A DNA stretch of 64,000 nucleotides from Entoloma clypeatum (lineage: Eukaryota > Basidiomycota > Agaricomycetes > Agaricales > Entolomataceae). The notes beneath the pieces are model-generated. The model was not told the DNA's origin. It made no database searches and saw only the letters and a program-made list of their open reading frames with translations. Position 1 is the stretch's first letter; the number at the start of each line of letters is the position of its first letter. The stretch covers positions 2,108,001-2,172,000 of the forward strand of contig OY751496.1 in assembly GCA_963565915.1 (NCBI GenBank), written 5' to 3'. Position numbers and translations under genes: made by a program. This document shows positions 63,291-64,000 of this stretch, piece by piece.

Positions 63291-63734
63291 TGTAAGGGCA
63301 ACCACTTTGCACTTTCCCTTTCCGTTCATTTCCACCATCTCCGACGCCCTCCGACGCCCTCCGACGCCCTCCGATCGTATCTGTTGCCTCTGATATCTTA
63401 TTCACCTCTCTGCACCTCTCCACATCCGACGACTCCGCGCCCCTCCGCTCCTCCGCACGTCGGATCACAGGTACTATCATTCATCTCGTTTCCATTCATC
63501 CCCCATCCCTACTCCCGACCATTACTCATCATTCCTATGTCTCGTTTTATCTTTTATTTCATATCTCATTTTACTATTTATCTCGCTAGCTTGCAGGGGA
63601 ATCCTTAGAACTTTCTCTTCGGATCTCCCTTGCAAGGTGTGTGTTGTATTACTTATCAGACTGCTCAATCTAAACTTCGGATCTCCCTTGCAAGTATCTG
63701 AGTTTGAGTCTTGGATCGTAAGGTCGCCCTTACA
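63291..63734 (+). repeat. Gypsy-C copy 2, 3' LTR
   Basis: 444 bp, preceded by the polypurine tract GAAGGGGGGG (63278-63287) and followed by the GCCTG target copy (63735-63739). Confidence 0.95.
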
Positions 63735-63739
63735 GCCTG

Positions 63740-64000
63740 GACAAAAACCAATGGTACTGTTGCTGCATATGATGCACACTGATATGTTTTACAAGAAGCA
63801 ACAGATGTGGAGATCTACTCACTCTACAGGGCACGAAAACTTGCCTCAACACTTGCTGAGTTTCAACCTCAAATGGTTGATATGTGTCCAAATAGTTGCA
63901 TTGCTTATACTGGAGAATATGCAAACTTGACCAGTTGTCCTCTTGTTTCTAATAACACAAAGGAAGTCTGTGGAAAACCATGTTATAAGTCAACACCAGT
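63740..64000 (+). pseudogene. CACTA/Tnp2-like transposon protein, continuation (3' cut by window edge)
   Basis: Joined across one GCCTG copy the frame reads KHYIA then WTKTNGTVAAYDAH, an in-frame TGA at 63780-63782, YVLQEATDVEIYSLYRARKL, and LAEFQPQMVDMCPNSCIAYT followed by GEYANLTSCPLVSNNTKEVC. The CPNSCIAYTGxYxxLxxCP cysteine block is characteristic of this fungal transposon group. The TGA fits CGA changed to TGA. The catalytic region would follow beyond the window. Confidence 0.65.

Larger units (their letters stand above)
46976..63734 (+). mobile_element. Gypsy-C copy 2: Ty3/gypsy chromovirus split by a Plavaka element
   Basis: TSD GCCTG (46971-46975 and 63735-63739). LTRs are 444 bp each and differ at only about two positions (GATTGTATC/GATCGTATC and GGATCGCAGG/GGATCACAGG). 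Without the 10.6-kb inner transposon the element would be about 6.12 kb. Gag and pol are almost residue-identical to copy 1 at 26030-32129, but the U3 part of the LTR is strongly diverged. Confidence 0.95.

Noticed and set aside
1..64000. CRISPR arrays, tRNA or rRNA genes, bacterial operons
   Set aside because: No regularly spaced direct repeats with unique spacers, no cloverleaf or rRNA core recognised, and gene structure is clearly fungal.

Overview
The window looks like a transposon-dense, probably heterochromatic stretch of a basidiomycete (Agaricomycete-type) fungal genome. The evidence is the mix of chromodomain-bearing Ty3/gypsy elements, Ty1/copia elements, hAT and Tc1/mariner relics, a Plavaka-type transposase with its conserved C-terminus, a DUF6532-like gene, and short (about 50 nt) GT-AG introns. 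I saw no rRNA, tRNA, CRISPR array or bacterial-type operon. Almost everything recognisable is mobile DNA or a gene broken by it, and the dominant architecture is element inside element.

Left part (1-17 kb): the 3' end and LTR of a copia element; a GC-rich minisatellite; hAT transposase pieces whose central part lies in reverse orientation; tandem repeats and a 255-bp palindrome; then an SPT5-like (NGN/KOW) gene relic. A 6.6-kb chromovirus (gypsy-A, 6045-12644, TSD GGGGC) splits that relic in the middle of a KOW-type repeat. Gypsy-A carries degenerate gag, protease and pol frames plus an extra 123-aa ORF between pol and the 3' LTR.

Middle part (17-35 kb): one minus-strand copia element (copia-1) has been invaded by a deleted gypsy-B (17871-22441, TSD GTGGC), an LTR-like insert near 22.66-23.74 kb, and an apparently intact gypsy-C copy (26030-32129, TSD GTAGC, visually identical LTRs). 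Its gag was then disrupted by a palindromic element (PE1), next to which about 190 bp of gag lies inverted.

Next (35-46 kb): a second palindromic element (PE2, 35141-38710) contains a dead Tc1-like element (36930-38454, TA target). Then come a hAT C-terminal relic, a copia-2 3' end carrying a solo LTR (TSD AAACA), a TTCAG-rich block, and a five-exon gene of unknown function on the minus strand. That gene's only visible disruption is a 283-bp MITE.

Right part (45.4-64 kb): a CACTA/Tnp2-like gene is split by a second gypsy-C copy (46976-63734, TSD GCCTG). That copy's pol is split by a 10.6-kb Plavaka-type DNA transposon (50723-61359). Besides a full-length spliced transposase, this transposon carries a DUF6532-like gene and unidentified spliced coding sequence. 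It shares its termini (CATCAR...) and 2-bp target duplications with PE2 and the MITE, so the Plavaka transposase is a candidate mobiliser of the whole set.

In-frame stops in the older elements are nearly all TGA, TAA or TAG readable as CGA, CAA or CAG changed by a single C-to-T, which suggests methylation-linked decay. All frame, splice and boundary calls were made by eye; family names rest on motif recognition without database searches.
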